Assembly (NCBI RefSeq): GCF_002954405.1
Contig: NZ_MQWC01000004.1
Location: 3,350,668 to 3,414,667 of the forward strand
Reading direction: 5' to 3'
DNA length: 64,000 nt
Origin: Salinibacter sp. 10B
Lineage (GTDB): Bacteria > Bacteroidota > Rhodothermia > Rhodothermales > Salinibacteraceae
Positions 62,928 to 64,000 of this stretch are shown here, piece after piece. The notes under the pieces were generated by a model. That model searched no databases and was not told the DNA's origin. It was given only the letters and a program-made list of their open reading frames with translations. The position numbers and the translations under genes are program-made. The number at the start of each line of letters is the position of its first letter. Positions within the stretch are counted from its first letter, which is position 1.

Positions 62928-64000
62928 ATGGCGCAGTTCGAAACCCCCGATCAAGTCAATCTCCCCGCCCTCGAAGAGACGGTCCTCGACTGGTGGGACG
63001 ACCAGAACGTGTTCGAGCGCAGTATTGAGGAGCGCGAAGGGCAGCCTACGTATACTTTCTATGAAGGGCCGCCCACGGCCAACGGCAAGCCCGGCATTCA
63101 CCACGTACTGGCCCGGGCCATCAAGGACATTTTCTGCCGGTACAAGACCATGCAGGGCTATCAGGTGGCCCGTAAGGCGGGGTGGGATACCCACGGACTG
63201 CCCGTCGAGATTGAGGTAGAGGAGGAACTGGGGCTCGAAAGCCGGGCGCAGGTTGAGGAGTACGGCATCGAGAAGTACAACGCCGCCTGCCGCGAGAGCG
63301 TACTGGAGTACAAGGACCTCTGGGACACGCTCACCCAGCGAATGGGCTACTGGGTGGATCTCGACGACCCCTACGTGACGTTCGAGACCGACTACATCGA
63401 GACCGTCTGGTGGCTCCTCAAGCAGATCGAGGAGGAAGACCTGCTCTACAAGGGGCACAAGATCCAGTGGTACAGCCCCGGTTCGCACACCGTCCTCTCG
63501 TCGCACGAGGTGAGCCTCGGCTACGAAGAGACGCAGGACCCGAGCGTGTACATCCGCTTCCCGGTGGCCGGGGAAGAAGATACGTACTTCCTCGCCTGGA
63601 CCACGACGCCGTGGACGCTCATCTCCAACACGGCGCTCGCGGTGGGGCCGGACCTCACCTACGTCAAGATTCACCACGAGGACCCGCACCAGGGCCCCGA
63701 GAAGCTGATCCTGGCGGAGGCCCTGCTCGACGACGTGATCGACGAGGACTATACGGTGGAGGAGACACTCTCGGGCGAAGAACTGATCGGGCGCGAGTAC
63801 GAGCCGCTGTTCGACTACTTTACCGATCGGGCCACGCCGGGCGAGGACGCCTGGTACGTCCTGGATGCCGACATCGTCTCGACCGAAGAAGGCACCGGCA
63901 TCGTGCATATGGCGCCGGCCTTCGGTGAAGAGGATCACGCAGTGGCGCAGGAGAAGGGACTTCCGCTCTTCAATCCTATTGATAAGGACGGCGAGTTCAC
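62928..64000 (+). CDS. ileS: isoleucyl-tRNA synthetase (5' part, runs off the window)
   Basis: Charges tRNA-Ile with isoleucine. Only the first 357 or so codons are here, ending in the editing domain. The ATG at 62928 begins MAQFETPDQVNLPALEE. FYEGPPTANGKPGIHHVLAR holds the HIGH-type motif as GIHH (residues 56-59), KAGWDTHGLPVEIEVE and IQWYSPGSHTVLSSHEV follow, and DTYFLAWTTTPWTLISNTAL is the start of the editing domain. The rest lies beyond base 64000. Confidence 0.96.
   Translation, partial: MAQFETPDQVNLPALEETVLDWWDDQNVFERSIEEREGQPTYTFYEGPPTANGKPGIHHVLARAIKDIFCRYKTMQGYQVARKAGWDTHGLPVEIEVEEELGLESRAQVEEYGIEKYNAACRESVLEYKDLWDTLTQRMGYWVDLDDPYVTFETDYIETVWWLLKQIEEEDLLYKGHKIQWYSPGSHTVLSSHEVSLGYEETQDPSVYIRFPVAGEEDTYFLAWTTTPWTLISNTALAVGPDLTYVKIHHEDPHQGPEKLILAEALLDDVIDEDYTVEETLSGEELIGREYEPLFDYFTDRATPGEDAWYVLDADIVSTEEGTGIVHMAPAFGEEDHAVAQEKGLPLFNPIDKDGEF

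Noticed and set aside
62904-63938. A 344-codon minus-strand open frame.
   Set aside because: Antisense to ileS, which shows clear class I synthetase motifs.

Overview
The window is a bacterial chromosome segment of moderately high GC. It has short operons on both strands, many acidic proteins and abundant exported or lipid-anchored envelope proteins. The gene set (a bamA gene followed by two ompH/skp copies, NarL-type regulators beside polysaccharide genes, a Bacteroidota-style TonB, archaeal/fungal-type aspartate-semialdehyde dehydrogenase, DUF4382 and DUF6544 proteins) together with the acidic proteome suggests a halophilic member of the Rhodothermia (Salinibacter relatives, Bacteroidota). 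This is inferred from gene content; there is no rRNA gene in the window to confirm it.

Layout. 0.1-8.1 kb is an isoprenoid and outer-membrane-assembly block (dxr, rseP, uppS, bamA, two ompH/skp). 8.3-14.9 kb is housekeeping (panB, surE, yjbQ-like, mscS/folD on the minus strand, asd, a GNAT enzyme), followed by tRNA-Gly(GCC) and a strong terminator. 15.2-24.0 kb is a surface-polysaccharide region: two paralogous NarL/LuxR response regulators separated by about 1.26 kb of repeat-bearing noncoding DNA, then a GT4 glycosyltransferase, a WbaP-type initiating transferase, a Wzc-like chain-length/ATPase protein with a tyrosine-rich tail, and a small SLBB protein. 24.2-27.8 kb holds a porin and two Na+/Ca2+-exchanger-family proteins. 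27.9-30.8 kb holds a BlaI-like repressor overlapping an M56 (BlaR1-like) membrane protease whose sensor part is three tandem carbohydrate-binding-like repeats and whose 5' end is frameshifted. 30.9-44.9 kb mixes hyuA without hyuB, recO, a comEA-like gene, a P-loop protein, an M20 peptidase, a flavin reductase-like gene, an AIM24-family gene plus a decayed second copy next to tRNA-Val(CAC), an orphan anti-sigma-like protein, holA, a DinB-like gene and a lone nuoI. 45.2-50.1 kb holds algH/yqgE, an exported methyltransferase, a CBM9-like lipoprotein, an ECF sigma factor and an exported isoaspartyl peptidase. 50.1-53.7 kb (minus) is a compact ECF sigma / anti-sigma / beta-barrel / exported-protein operon in which both the anti-sigma factor and the barrel end in a glycogen-binding (CBM48/AMPK1-like) module. 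53.9-64 kb holds lipoproteins, rpiA, tonB, then gdh, an Ig-like lipoprotein, the NAD(P)HX repair enzyme and a VanZ protein in one minus-strand run, and finally the 5' part of ileS.

The most interesting theme is possible glycan sensing across the envelope. Two unrelated regulatory chassis in the same window (BlaI/M56 protease and ECF sigma/anti-sigma) both carry carbohydrate-binding-like modules where a ligand sensor would sit, in a genome that makes surface polysaccharide. The domain assignments come from reading the protein sequences; the glycan-sensing role is inference.
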